64,000 nucleotides of DNA from an uncultured Amylibacter sp. (lineage in GTDB: Bacteria; Pseudomonadota; Alphaproteobacteria; Rhodobacterales; Rhodobacteraceae): assembly GCA_943846615.1 (NCBI GenBank), contig OX044354.1, positions 2,497,001 through 2,561,000 on the forward strand. The letters run 5' to 3'. Position numbers and translations under genes: made by a program. Position 1 is the stretch's first letter; the number at the start of each line of letters is the position of its first letter. Below are positions 51,834 through 60,575 of this stretch, in pieces. The notes under the pieces are model-generated. The model worked only from the letters and a program-made list of their open reading frames with translations, was not told the DNA's origin and made no database searches.

Positions 51834-52676
51834 ATGAAAAAGCTCACTGGGATATTATTGGCAAGCACACTTGCGACGCCTTTGTTCGCTGAAGCTGTGG
51901 ATGATACACTCGTCCTCAATGAAGAGATCAAAATGGTAACACGCACAGCTGCGCCTGCGCATATGGCGGAAGAAGTTGACGAGATTATTTCTGGTTGGCA
52001 TTTCCGTGGCAAAGAAACACGTGCAATGCAGGCGGATGACTTTGACAATCCAGGTATGATCTTCGTTGAAAAAGGCGAAGATTCTTGGAACAAAGTCGAA
52101 GGTTCCGAAGGCAAATCATGTGCAAGTTGTCACGGCGATTCTGCCAGCATGGCTGATGTTCGTCCTGTCTACCCCAAGTATAACGAAGCGGCTGGTGAAG
52201 TGCGTACGTTAGAGATGCAAGTGAATGACTGTCGCGAAAACCAAATGGGTGCCGAGAAATTGGGCTACACCAGTGGTTCAATGGCAAACATGACAGCATT
52301 GTTGGCCTCTGTTTCACGCGGTAAGCCCGTAAATGTTGCAATCGACGGCCCGTCGAGCGCGACATGGGAAGCTGGCAAAGAGCTGTACTATGCGCGCACT
52401 GGCCAGTTGGAATTGTCATGTGCATCATGTCACGAAGCGAACTATGGCAACATGATCCGTGCGGATCACCTAAGCCAAGGTCAAATCAATGGTTTCCCAA
52501 CGTATCGTTTGAAAAACACAAAATTGAATTCTGTGCATGCACGTTTCAAAGGTTGTGTTCGTGATACACGTGCACAAACATACAAACCAGGTAGCGCTGA
52601 ATTCGTTGCATTGGAATTGTACGTTGCATCACGCGGCAATGGATTGTCTGTCGAAGGCCCATCCGTTCGTAACTAA
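51834..52676 (+). CDS. soxA: SoxA, di-heme c-type cytochrome (L-cysteine S-thiosulfotransferase)
   Basis: A 280-residue periplasmic cytochrome, signal ending PLFAEA. Two heme sites: GKSCASCHGD (96-100) and ELSCASCHEAN (196-200). Cys133 (VNDCREN) and Cys241 (FKGCVRDTRA) correspond to the axial Cys ligands; Cys241 is the catalytic persulfide Cys next to an Arg. This is the di-heme class, as in Paracoccus and Rhodovulum. ATG 51834 has GGGAGGG upstream. It is followed by a terminator before soxB. Confidence 0.95.
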   Translation: MKKLTGILLASTLATPLFAEAVDDTLVLNEEIKMVTRTAAPAHMAEEVDEIISGWHFRGKETRAMQADDFDNPGMIFVEKGEDSWNKVEGSEGKSCASCHGDSASMADVRPVYPKYNEAAGEVRTLEMQVNDCRENQMGAEKLGYTSGSMANMTALLASVSRGKPVNVAIDGPSSATWEAGKELYYARTGQLELSCASCHEANYGNMIRADHLSQGQINGFPTYRLKNTKLNSVHARFKGCVRDTRAQTYKPGSAEFVALELYVASRGNGLSVEGPSVRN

Positions 52677-52686
52677 ATAAATTTGA

Positions 52687-52717
52687 AACCCCGCATCTGA
52701 ATAGGTGCGGGGTTTTA
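52687..52717 (+). terminator. Terminator between soxA and soxB
   Basis: AACCCCGCA, loop TCTGAATAGG, TGCGGGGTT, then TTA. A strong eight- to nine-pair stem ten bases past soxA. It should reduce readthrough into soxB. Confidence 0.85.
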
Positions 52718-52759
52718 TCGTTTTTAACATTCACAAAATTGAATATAAGGATCCTCCCC

Positions 52760-54442
52760 ATGATCTCTCGTCGCGATTTTTTGCAGGCCACTGTTGCCGC
52801 ATCTGCCATTTACGGTGCGGGTGGTTTCACAACCGCCGCCGCACAGCAAAGCATGACCCAAGACAAGCTGTTAGAGTTTGAAACGACGGGTAATGTCACG
52901 TTGATCCACATCACGGATATTCACGGCCAGCAAAAGCCGATTTATTTTCGCGAGCCAGAAATCAATCTTGGCATTGGTGCCGTGAATGGTTTGCCGCCAC
53001 ATGTGACGGGTGAAGATTTCCTAAAGCTGTTCAACATGACGCCCGGCACGCCAGAGGCATACGCGTTGACGTATAATGATTTTTCCGCACTGGCCAAAGG
53101 GTATGGTCGCATGGGTGGTTTGGATCGCGTTGCGACGGTATTGAATTCAATCCGCGCGGATCGTCCCGATGCGTTGTTGCTGGATGGTGGTGATACATGG
53201 CAGGGGTCATATGTAACGCATCACACCAATGGTCAGGACATGGTCAATGTGATGAACGCGCTGAAACCTGATGCGATGACGTCGCACTGGGAATTCACGT
53301 TGGGCGTGGATCGTGTGAACGAAATTGTGGACACATTGGGTTTCCCATTTTTGGGCGCGAATATTTTTGACACCGAATGGGATGAACCCGCGTATGAACC
53401 ATATGAAATGTTTGAACGTGGTGGTGTGAAAATTGCCGTGATTGGCCAAGCATTCCCATACATGCCGATTGCAAACCCCGGTTGGATGTTCCCTGATCTG
53501 TCATTTGGTGTACGCGAAGAGCGTATGGCCGAAGTTGTTGCCGAAGTACGCGGTAAGGGTGCCGAATTGGTTGTTTTACTGTCGCACAACGGTTTCGATG
53601 TGGATCGCAAAATGGCGGGTCGTGTTGATGGCATCGATGTTATTTTGACGGGTCACACGCATGATGCGTTGCCAGAACCGGTAAAGGTTGGATCAACGAT
53701 GTTGATCGCATCTGGGTCGAACGGAAAATTCGTGACCCGTTTGGATTTGGATGTACGTGACGGTGAAGTGAAAGGTTTTGCACATAAACTGATCCCGATT
53801 TTCAGTGACGTGATTGCACCCGATCCTGCAGTACGTGCATTGATTGATGAGCAACGTGCGCCGTACACAAACGAGTTGTCCGAAGTATTGGGCACGACGG
53901 ATCAAGAGTTGTACCGTCGTGGAAATTTCAACGGTACATGGGATGATTTGTTGTGTAATGCATTGATCGACGAGCGTGAGGCGGACATTGCGTTGTCACC
54001 TGGTTTCCGTTGGGGTCCAAGCATTTTGCCGGGTCAAGAGATCACACGCGAGGATCTGTTTAACGCGACAGCGATGTCATATCCGAATGCGTATCGTTCT
54101 GAAATGTCAGGTGAATTGATCCATACGATTTTGGAAGATGTAGCGGATAACCTGTTTAACCCTGATCCATATTACCAACAGGGCGGTGACATGGTGCGTG
54201 TTGGCGGCATGGGGTATTCGATTGATGTGTCCAAACCACAGGGTTCACGCATCACCGAAATGACCATGTTGAAAACAGGTGAGAAGGTAGAGGCAGACAA
54301 GACGTATGTCGTTGCCGGTTGGGCATCCGTGAACGAGGGCACAGAAGGGCCAGCGATTTGGGATGTAGCGGAAAGCTGGATCAAGAAACAGGGTTCTGTG
54401 AATATTGATCCAAATACATCTGTGAAGGTTTCTGGAACCTAG
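52760..54442 (+). CDS. soxB: SoxB thiosulfohydrolase
   Basis: A 560-residue periplasmic di-manganese enzyme that releases sulfate from the SoxY-bound sulfone. Tat signal ISRRDFLQATVAASAIYG. 5'-nucleotidase-fold motifs: LIHITDIHGQ, LLDGGDTWQGS, MTSHWEFTLG, LLSHNGFDVDRKM and TGHTHDALPEP; C-terminal domain ends SVKVSGT. GGATCC-type spacing supports ATG 52760; the frame extends seven codons further upstream. It sits between two terminators and must have its own promoter or rely on readthrough. Confidence 0.95.
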   Translation: MISRRDFLQATVAASAIYGAGGFTTAAAQQSMTQDKLLEFETTGNVTLIHITDIHGQQKPIYFREPEINLGIGAVNGLPPHVTGEDFLKLFNMTPGTPEAYALTYNDFSALAKGYGRMGGLDRVATVLNSIRADRPDALLLDGGDTWQGSYVTHHTNGQDMVNVMNALKPDAMTSHWEFTLGVDRVNEIVDTLGFPFLGANIFDTEWDEPAYEPYEMFERGGVKIAVIGQAFPYMPIANPGWMFPDLSFGVREERMAEVVAEVRGKGAELVVLLSHNGFDVDRKMAGRVDGIDVILTGHTHDALPEPVKVGSTMLIASGSNGKFVTRLDLDVRDGEVKGFAHKLIPIFSDVIAPDPAVRALIDEQRAPYTNELSEVLGTTDQELYRRGNFNGTWDDLLCNALIDEREADIALSPGFRWGPSILPGQEITREDLFNATAMSYPNAYRSEMSGELIHTILEDVADNLFNPDPYYQQGGDMVRVGGMGYSIDVSKPQGSRITEMTMLKTGEKVEADKTYVVAGWASVNEGTEGPAIWDVAESWIKKQGSVNIDPNTSVKVSGT

Positions 54443-54463
54443 ACCGATAACATTGTGAATTTT

Positions 54464-54493
54464 AACGCCCGTATCGAATGATGCGGGCGTTTT
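54464..54493 (+). terminator. Terminator after soxB
   Basis: AACGCCCGTATC, loop GAAT, GATGCGGGCGTT, with further T residues. It abuts the stop codon of the convergent DUF2189 gene. Confidence 0.9.
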
Positions 54494-55261
54494 TTATGGC
54501 TTGGTGACACGTTTATACAGGTGCCATGTTGCGTGGCCTAAAACGGGCATGGCAATGAATAAACCAAGGAACATTGGGATCATCGCGATCAGGGTGATTG
54601 CACCAATCAATGCGCCCCACATCAGATAGATAACTGGATTGCGTTTAACTGCCCCCATGGATGCGATCATAGCGGTGACGAAATCAACATCGCGATCCAA
54701 TATCATTGGCATGCCAAGGACGCTGAACGCGAAGATGATTGTGGAAAATAATGCTCCCACGGCTGTCCCAAAGGCAACCATGGCCAGACCGTTGGGCGTC
54801 ATGAATACATCCAATGATGACAAGACATTTGTCATTGGGGACAGGCCCAAAAAGAGGGCGAAAATCATGTGCCCTAAGAAAAACCAAAACAGAAACACAA
54901 CAACAACGATCACCGCCAGCCACGGTAATTGCCCACCTCGATGTGACCAACACACCCCGATCAATTCGCGCAACCTCAATGGTTCGCCATCCACACGACG
55001 GCGGCTGATTTCATATAGGCCCAATGCCGCGAATGCGCCAACCAGCGGGAAGCCAAGTGCCGCCAAGATCAGCCAGAATGTTTGGCCTGTGGCGTATGTA
55101 ATCACGGCCATAATCAAGCCGGCGAAAACATAAAACGCGGCGAAGAACATCGCATGCATCGGCGCGGCGGTGAAATCGCGCCAACCTAACGCTAGGCTGT
55201 TTCGAAAATCCGACAGGTTCGGTGGGCGGGTGGTAGGTGCACCATGGGGTTTGTTTTGCAT
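54494..55261 (-). CDS. DUF2189 family membrane protein
   Basis: A 255-residue, roughly six-helix membrane protein. SLALGWRDFTAAPMHAMFFA, the YEISRRRVDGEPLRL cytoplasmic loop and DVDFVTAMIASMGAVKRNP are DUF2189 signatures. ATG 55261 (MQNKPHG) is the better start; the sixteen codons before it are not family-like. The family is common near respiratory and cytochrome genes but functionally undefined. It lies antisense inside the sox region, between soxB and soxC. Confidence 0.82.
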   Translation of the reverse strand: MQNKPHGAPTTRPPNLSDFRNSLALGWRDFTAAPMHAMFFAAFYVFAGLIMAVITYATGQTFWLILAALGFPLVGAFAALGLYEISRRRVDGEPLRLRELIGVCWSHRGGQLPWLAVIVVVVFLFWFFLGHMIFALFLGLSPMTNVLSSLDVFMTPNGLAMVAFGTAVGALFSTIIFAFSVLGMPMILDRDVDFVTAMIASMGAVKRNPVIYLMWGALIGAITLIAMIPMFLGLFIAMPVLGHATWHLYKRVTKP

Positions 55262-55364
55262 ATCTAAATATATTGCTGAGATTTCAAACAAGTAAAGGGG
55301 CATCGCCAAAAGTCTGATGTGAATTGATCGAATTTATTAGAAATCCACATGGACAAATTCAAAA

Positions 55365-55380
55365 ATTCATATATGTTCTG
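55365..55380. promoter_or_regulatory. Imperfect SqrR-type half site upstream of soxC
   Basis: ATTC ATATATGT TCTG: the left half matches the operator box, the right half does not. It is in the 270-base region before soxC and shares ATTCATATATG with 46794. Confidence 0.35.
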
Positions 55381-55415
55381 ACGTACTGAGATTCATGAAA
55401 GCAAGGGAGGCTGTC

Positions 55416-55478
55416 ATGTGCGATCTAAATTCGCGATTTTGCGTAAAAGCAATCATTAGAATCCCTAAAACGAAATAA
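55416..55478 (+). CDS. Possible 20-residue leader peptide upstream of soxC
   Basis: ATG 55416 follows AGGGAGG by six bases, an unusually strong ribosome binding site. It encodes 20 residues with two Cys (MCDLNSRFCV, then KAIIRIPKTK) and stops at TAA 55476. A TGGCGT-GTT-ACGCCA hairpin lies at 55494-55508, before the soxC ATG. A translated leader controlling soxCD is possible. No database match was checked. Confidence 0.4.
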   Translation: MCDLNSRFCVKAIIRIPKTK

Positions 55479-55531
55479 GTGTGTTGCGGTTGTGGCGTGT
55501 TACGCCATCACCGATAAAGATGGAGTAAGTT

Positions 55532-56800
55532 ATGACGAACAAAACGTCACGTCGCGCGTTTCTGGCCAAAGGTTTGGCCGCTGGCGCCACAGTAGGGGCC
55601 GCGGGTACAGCCAACGCTGCTACGCCCGATCCGTTAATTACCGAAGTACAGCCATGGGCCAGTGGTCTGGGTGATGGTGTTGATGTATCGCCATATGGTT
55701 TGCCGATTTCACACGAAGCGGACGTTGTGCGTCGTAATGTTGAATGGCTAACTGCGGATACGATCAGCTCTATTAACTTTACGCCGATCCACGCCTTAGA
55801 GGGGACAATTACGCCACAAGGTTGTGCGTTTGAACGTCACCACTCTGGTGCGATTGAAATGACCAAAGGTGACTATCGTTTGATGGTTAACGGTTTGGTC
55901 GATCGCCCGTTGGTATTTACATACGACGATCTGGAACGCTTCCCACGTGAAAACCACGTCTATTTCTGTGAATGTGCGGCGAACACAGGTATGGAATGGG
56001 CTGGTGCGCAGTTGAACGGCGTACAGTTTACGCACGGCATGATCCACAATATGGAATACACGGGTGTTTCATTGCGTACGATTTTGGAAGAGGCTGGTTT
56101 GGATACAGCCGGTGATCTGAAAGACAAATGGGTTTACGTCGAAGGTGCGGATGCATCATCAAATGGCCGCTCAATCCCGATGGAAAAAGCATTGGACGAC
56201 TGTCTGATCGCATTTAAAGCAAACGGCGAAGCATTGCGCAAAGAGCATGGTTACCCCGTACGTTTGGTTGTTCCTGGTTGGGAAGGTAACATGTGGGTCA
56301 AATGGATCCGTCGCATCGAAGTTATGGACGGGCCAGTTGAGAGCCGCGAAGAAACATCGAAATACACCGATACATTGGAAAATGGCACTTCACGCAAGTG
56401 GACATGGGAAATGGATGCAAAATCTGTTGTGACCTCACCAAGCCCACAATCACCGATTACGCACGGCAAAGGGCCATTGGTGATTTCAGGTTTGGCATGG
56501 ACAGGTCGCGGCGCGATTACACGTGTTGATGTATCCAAAGACGGCGGCAAGACGTGGGAAACTGCCCGCTTGGCCAAAGACGGTGAAAAGATGGCGATGA
56601 CACGTTTCTATCTGGATACCACATGGGACGGCGAAGAGATGTTGTTGCAATCACGCGCCATGGATGAAACCGGTTACGTTCAACCAACCAAAGCGCAGCT
56701 TCGCGAAACGCGTGGTTTGAACTCTATTTATCACAACAACTGTATTCAAACATGGTTGGTTAACTCTAAAGGGGAGGCGGAAAATGTTGAAGTTTCCTAA
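55532..56800 (+). CDS. soxC: SoxC, sulfane dehydrogenase molybdenum subunit
   Basis: A 422-residue sulfite-oxidase-family protein. Tat signal KTSRRAFLAKGLAAGA. The Moco Cys is in VYFCECAANTGMEW, followed by NGVQFTHGMIHN and VVPGWEGNMWVKWIRRIEV. The C-terminal dimerisation domain includes GLAWTGRGAITRVDVSKDGG. With SoxD it oxidises the SoxY-bound sulfane and yields six electrons. It overlaps soxD by 17 bases. Confidence 0.95.
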   Translation: MTNKTSRRAFLAKGLAAGATVGAAGTANAATPDPLITEVQPWASGLGDGVDVSPYGLPISHEADVVRRNVEWLTADTISSINFTPIHALEGTITPQGCAFERHHSGAIEMTKGDYRLMVNGLVDRPLVFTYDDLERFPRENHVYFCECAANTGMEWAGAQLNGVQFTHGMIHNMEYTGVSLRTILEEAGLDTAGDLKDKWVYVEGADASSNGRSIPMEKALDDCLIAFKANGEALRKEHGYPVRLVVPGWEGNMWVKWIRRIEVMDGPVESREETSKYTDTLENGTSRKWTWEMDAKSVVTSPSPQSPITHGKGPLVISGLAWTGRGAITRVDVSKDGGKTWETARLAKDGEKMAMTRFYLDTTWDGEEMLLQSRAMDETGYVQPTKAQLRETRGLNSIYHNNCIQTWLVNSKGEAENVEVS

Positions 56801-57837
56801 ACTCGCACTCGGACTTGTACTTACAATGGCGGCAACGCCGACTTTCGCCGACAAACTGGGCCTTGGTCGTGTTGCATTGCCAGAAGAAATCGCCGCGTGG
56901 GATATTGATGTGCGCCCAGATGGCACAGGGTTGCCTGTAGGATCTGGTGATGTTTTAGTTGGCGAAGAAGTGTTCGCAGACAAATGTGCATCATGCCACG
57001 GCGATTTCGCCGAAGGCGTGGACAACTGGCCTAAGTTGGCTGGTGGTGCAGACACGTTGGACCACGAAGATCCGTTAAAAACAGTTGGCAGCTACTGGCC
57101 TTACTTGTCGACAACATGGGATTATGTGAACCGTTCCATGCCATTTGGCGATGCGCAATCACTGACGCCTGACGAAGTATATGCGATTGTTGCATATATC
57201 ATTTATTCAAATGACTTGGTGGACGAAGATTTCGTGCTGTCGAACGAAACATTTGCTGATTTCGAATTGCCAAACAAAGATGGTTTCATCATCGATGATC
57301 GTTTGGAAACAGAGCATTCAAAATGGGTCGGCGAGCCGTGCATGGAAAACTGTAAGGCGGAAGTCAAAGTGACGATGCGCGCAATGGTTTTGGATGTAAC
57401 CCCAGAGGATACATCTGACAATGCAGCAGCGGTAGAACCAGCGACGGCAGAGCCAGCAAAGGTTGAAGAAGCAGCAGTTGTTGAAGTTGTAGAACCAGCC
57501 GTTGCGGCATTGGATGAAGAGCTGGCAGCCAAAGGCGCCAAGGTTTTCAAGAAGTGTAAAGCATGTCACAAAGTCGGTGATAAAGCGAAAAAACGGTTCT
57601 GGCCCAATGTTGAACGGTGTGTTCGAAGCACCAGCTGGTCAAGTTGAAAAATTCAAGTATTCCAAGGCATTAAAGACCGCAGCTGAAGGCGGTTTGGTTT
57701 GGGATGATACAAGTTTGCGTGAGTTCTTGAAAAAACCAAAGGCGTTCATGAAGGGCACGAAAATGTCATTCGCGGGCTTGAAGAAAGACAAAGATTTGGA
57801 TGCGATTATTGAGTTTTTGAAGGCGAATTCGCAATAA
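56784..57837 (+). pseudogene. soxD: SoxD di-heme cytochrome, frameshifted in an A6 run
   Basis: SoxD transfers electrons from SoxC. The signal ends TPTFADK, the first cytochrome domain has CASCH (68-72), then an Ala/Glu linker (VEPATAEPAKVEE), and the second site is KKCKACHKVGDKA (258-262). The zero frame then reads off-family sequence and stops at 57645. One A fewer in the run 57588-57593 restores NGSGPMLNGVFEAPAGQVEKF and continues to TAA 57835-57837, a normal cytochrome c end with Met ligands (PMLNG, KGTKMSFAG). As given, the second heme domain lacks its axial Met. Either a real mutation or a homopolymer error; the rest of the gene shows no decay. Confidence 0.88.
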
Positions 57838-57902
57838 AATCAATTACCTCCCTTTTGAACAGGCGGTCAGTTGTGTTATAATTTCCTAAAAAGGAGATGA
57901 TA

Positions 57903-58334
57903 ATGCGTATACTGATCGCCTGTTTGTTTATGTTGGGAATGGTTCAAGCCGCCCAAGCCGAAAACACAGTTTTATACAAATATGATGGATCCTTTGACGA
58001 TGCGACATTCGCCGTAGAAGGCGCTATTGTGGGCAAAGGATTGGTTATCGATTACGTCAGCCATGTGGGTGAAATGCTGGAGCGTACAGGCCCAGATGTG
58101 GGTTCAGATATCCAGGTTTTTAAGGCGGCTGATGTCTTCTTGTTTTGCTCGGCTGTTGTGTCACGCAAAGTGATGGAAGCGGATCCGTTAAACTTGGTGC
58201 ATTGCCCTTATTCCATCTTTGTTATGGAAGATGACAATGGCGTGCGTATTGGGCATCGTACATACCCCGATGGGCCAATGAAAATGGTTCAGGAATTATT
58301 GGTCAGCATTGTGGATGACGCGGTATCGTTTTGA
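57903..58334 (+). CDS. Periplasmic DUF302 protein
   Basis: A 143-residue exported protein, signal RILIACLFMLGMVQAAQA. The DUF302 fold is seen in YDGSFDDATFAVEGAIVGKGLVIDYVSHVG (in parts), FCSAVVSRKVMEADPLNLVHCPYSIFV, and VRIGHRTYPDGPM. AAGGAG at 57891-57896 fixes ATG 57903. DUF302 genes are frequent in sulfur-oxidation and cytochrome neighbourhoods, but no activity is established. It probably belongs to the soxCD transcript (65-base gap). Confidence 0.85.
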   Translation: MRILIACLFMLGMVQAAQAENTVLYKYDGSFDDATFAVEGAIVGKGLVIDYVSHVGEMLERTGPDVGSDIQVFKAADVFLFCSAVVSRKVMEADPLNLVHCPYSIFVMEDDNGVRIGHRTYPDGPMKMVQELLVSIVDDAVSF

Positions 58335-58355
58335 TGCGTTGGCAAATTAGTCGTT

Positions 58356-58718
58356 TCAGAAAAGGTATAGTGCAGCCAAGGCCATCACGGCGGGTAGGGT
58401 TTGTACGTATATGATTTTACGTGACGCCGTCATCGCGCCGTAGATACCCGCGACAGCCACAAAAATCAGGAAGCAGGTGGCGATATTCGCCGCCCAGATC
58501 GTATCTGTGATCAACAGTGACCATATCAGCCCAGCGGATAGAAACCCGTTATACAGGCCCTGATTTGCCGCCATGGATTTTGTGGGTCCGAAGAGGTCCT
58601 TGGGGAATGTGGAAAACACCTTGGGACCGCGTGTTGTCCATGCGAACATTTCGAACCACAGGATATACAGATGCAAAAGGGCAATCAGTGCGATCAGGAT
58701 CATTGCTAGGGTTGGCAT
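58356..58718 (-). CDS. DUF1304 family membrane protein
   Basis: A 120-residue protein of four predicted helices. LHLYILWFEMFAWTTRGPKVF, MAANQGLYNGFLSAGL and ATCFLIFVAVAGIYGA are DUF1304 signatures. ATG 58718 starts the family-like part (MPTLAMILI). Function unknown. Convergent with DUF302. Confidence 0.85.
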   Translation of the reverse strand: MPTLAMILIALIALLHLYILWFEMFAWTTRGPKVFSTFPKDLFGPTKSMAANQGLYNGFLSAGLIWSLLITDTIWAANIATCFLIFVAVAGIYGAMTASRKIIYVQTLPAVMALAALYLF

Positions 58719-58881
58719 GGAGCTCTCCGTTGGTGTTAATGCCTGAAGTTTAGGCAAGTTTGCGTGTTTGGCAATGAAAAGGATCACAAAAGCTTGAACC
58801 CGTATAAATTGTTTTGCGATTTTGCAAACTGCGCATACCCTGAATGTGGAAGACTAAACCGTAGCGACATAGGAGGTTATT

Positions 58882-59769
58882 ATGAAGAGATTGACTGCCA
58901 AAGATTTTGATCCGGGCCTGTTGGAATTGTATGATTTTTATGCCCACGGAATGATTTCAAAACGCGAGTTTTTGAAAGGTGCGGGCAAGTATACGGTTGC
59001 AGGTGTCACGGCGATGGCGTTGTTTGATATGATGCAGCCCAATTATGCATGGGCCGAGCAGATAAGTTTCAATGATCCCGATATTAACGCCACATTTGAA
59101 AAATATGACAGCCCGATTGGGAATGGTGAAATCGAAGGGTATATGGTGAAACCAGCGGGTGCGACGGGCAAGTTGCCGGCGGTGTTGGTGATCCATGAAA
59201 ACCGTGGTTTGAACCCATATATCAAGGACGTGGCGCGGCGTTTGGCGAAGGCTGGTTTTATGGCATTTGCGCCTGATGGATTGTCGTCTATTGGCGGGTA
59301 TCCTGGCAATGATGCCGACGGCAAAGCGATGCAAAAATCGATTGATCGTGTGAAGCTGATGAACGATTTTTTCGCGGGATTTGAATACCTTATGGGCCAC
59401 GAAGGTTCGACCGGCAAGGTTGGCGCGGTTGGGTTCTGTTATGGTGGTGGGGTGTGTAATGCGTTGGCTGTGGCCTATCCTGAAATGGGGGCGTCTGTGC
59501 CGTATTATGGACGCCAAGCCAAGGCCGAGGATGTGCCACGTATTCAGGCGCCGTTGCTGTTGCATTATGGTGAACTGGACAAGCGTGTGAATGCGGGTTG
59601 GCCCGACTATGAGGCGGCGCTGAAGGCCAATAACAAGAATTATGAGGCGCATATTTATGCGGACGCGAACCACGGGTTCCACAACGATTCAACAGCGCGT
59701 TATGACGAAGTGCAGGCCAATTTGAGTTGGGATCGCACGGTTGCGCATTTTAATACGCACCTGACCTGA
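58882..59769 (+). CDS. Dienelactone hydrolase family protein, exported (YghX-like)
   Basis: A 295-residue alpha/beta hydrolase. The N-terminal segment MISKREFLKGAGKYTVAGV with a later Ala-rich stretch ending NYAWAEQ looks like a Tat signal placed after a 25-residue extension. The hydrolase core has VIHENRGLNPYIKDVARRLA, the nucleophile elbow GFCYGGGVCN (Cys as in dienelactone hydrolases), HYGELDKRVNAGW (Asp) and YADANHGFHND (His). AGGAGG precedes the ATG. Substrate unknown. Confidence 0.87.
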   Translation: MKRLTAKDFDPGLLELYDFYAHGMISKREFLKGAGKYTVAGVTAMALFDMMQPNYAWAEQISFNDPDINATFEKYDSPIGNGEIEGYMVKPAGATGKLPAVLVIHENRGLNPYIKDVARRLAKAGFMAFAPDGLSSIGGYPGNDADGKAMQKSIDRVKLMNDFFAGFEYLMGHEGSTGKVGAVGFCYGGGVCNALAVAYPEMGASVPYYGRQAKAEDVPRIQAPLLLHYGELDKRVNAGWPDYEAALKANNKNYEAHIYADANHGFHNDSTARYDEVQANLSWDRTVAHFNTHLT

Positions 59770-59771
59770 AT

Positions 59772-60185
59772 TTAAGAAATATGAGCCACGACGCGCCGTG
59801 TGTGCGGTGCGTCGCGGTGTTCGAATAGGTATATGCCCTGCCATGTGCCAAGGGCAATTTTTCCGTTTATTATTGGTATGTTAAGTGAGACAGGCATCAT
59901 CGCCGCCTTGATGTGTGCAGGCATGTCGTCGGGGCCCTCGTACGTATGTGTCAGGTATGACATGGATGGATCGGTTGTGGGCGGGACGAGGCGTGCGAAG
60001 TAGTTTTGCAGGTCCGTTTGTACCTCTGGGTCTGCGTTTTCTTGGATCAATAATGAGCAGGATGTGTGTTGCACGAAGAGGGTTAATAGACCTGTTTCTA
60101 CGTCGATCCAATTGGTGACGTGCTGGGTGAATTCGTACAGGCCTGCGCCGTGGGTTTCGATGTTGAATTGGGTTTGTTTGGGCAT
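59772..60185 (-). CDS. YjbQ / UPF0047 family protein
   Basis: A 137-residue protein. FVQHTSCSLLIQENADPEVQTDL and the HTYEGPDDMPAHIKAAMM stretch (in parts), then GTWQGIYLFEHRDAPHTRRVV, are the UPF0047 signatures. E. coli YjbQ has reported weak thiamine phosphate synthase activity; the physiological role is unclear. It is convergent with the dienelactone hydrolase gene, two bases apart. Confidence 0.9.
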   Translation of the reverse strand: MPKQTQFNIETHGAGLYEFTQHVTNWIDVETGLLTLFVQHTSCSLLIQENADPEVQTDLQNYFARLVPPTTDPSMSYLTHTYEGPDDMPAHIKAAMMPVSLNIPIINGKIALGTWQGIYLFEHRDAPHTRRVVAHIS

Positions 60186-60575
60186 GGGGCAGAGTAGCGC
60201 GAAGCGGGGAATTGGGCAATGCGTGCGGTTGAGTAAGGTTTGGCGGTTTGGGACGAAATGGCGTGTATGGGTTACGTCGGGGCTATGTATGGGTAACGTA
60301 TGGGTGTTTTTTGGTTAACGGCGTGCGGTGGGATTGCGGTTTGTTAAGGGGATTTGCACGGAATCAAGGCCCTTGGGCCGCCGTGCATCGCCAGCCCGTT
60401 CCGGCTCTCGGAAATTCTTCGAATTCCCTGCCGCTAACAGGCGGGTTCGCGAGGTTGATGGGGCTTTGCAGGATGATGGGGTGGATGTGTTTGGCAGTTT
60501 TGTTGGTTCGCTAACCCTACGGGCTGGCGGCGCACGGCCTTAAAAGGAGGTGCTTAACAAACGTAAGATGGCATT
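60186..60575. other. Structured non-coding stretch with long inverted repeat
   Basis: No credible gene in 390 bases. From about 60355 the sequence is GC-rich and hairpin-dense. The main element is a 19-base inverted repeat at 60381-60399 (CCGTGCATCGCCAGCCCGT) and 60519-60537 (ACGGGCTGGCGGCGCACGG), which pairs at 17 of 19 positions. Inside are GGAAATTC-TTC-GAATTCC and CCTG-CCGCTAA-CAGG. On the other side lies TGCACGG...CCGTGCA (60355-60387). It could be a structured RNA, a small palindromic repeat element or a relic. Confidence 0.6.

Noticed and set aside
60328-60543. A 71-codon frame in the structured intergenic region
   Set aside because: Composition is driven by inverted repeats, there is no ribosome site, and overlapping frames look equally open.
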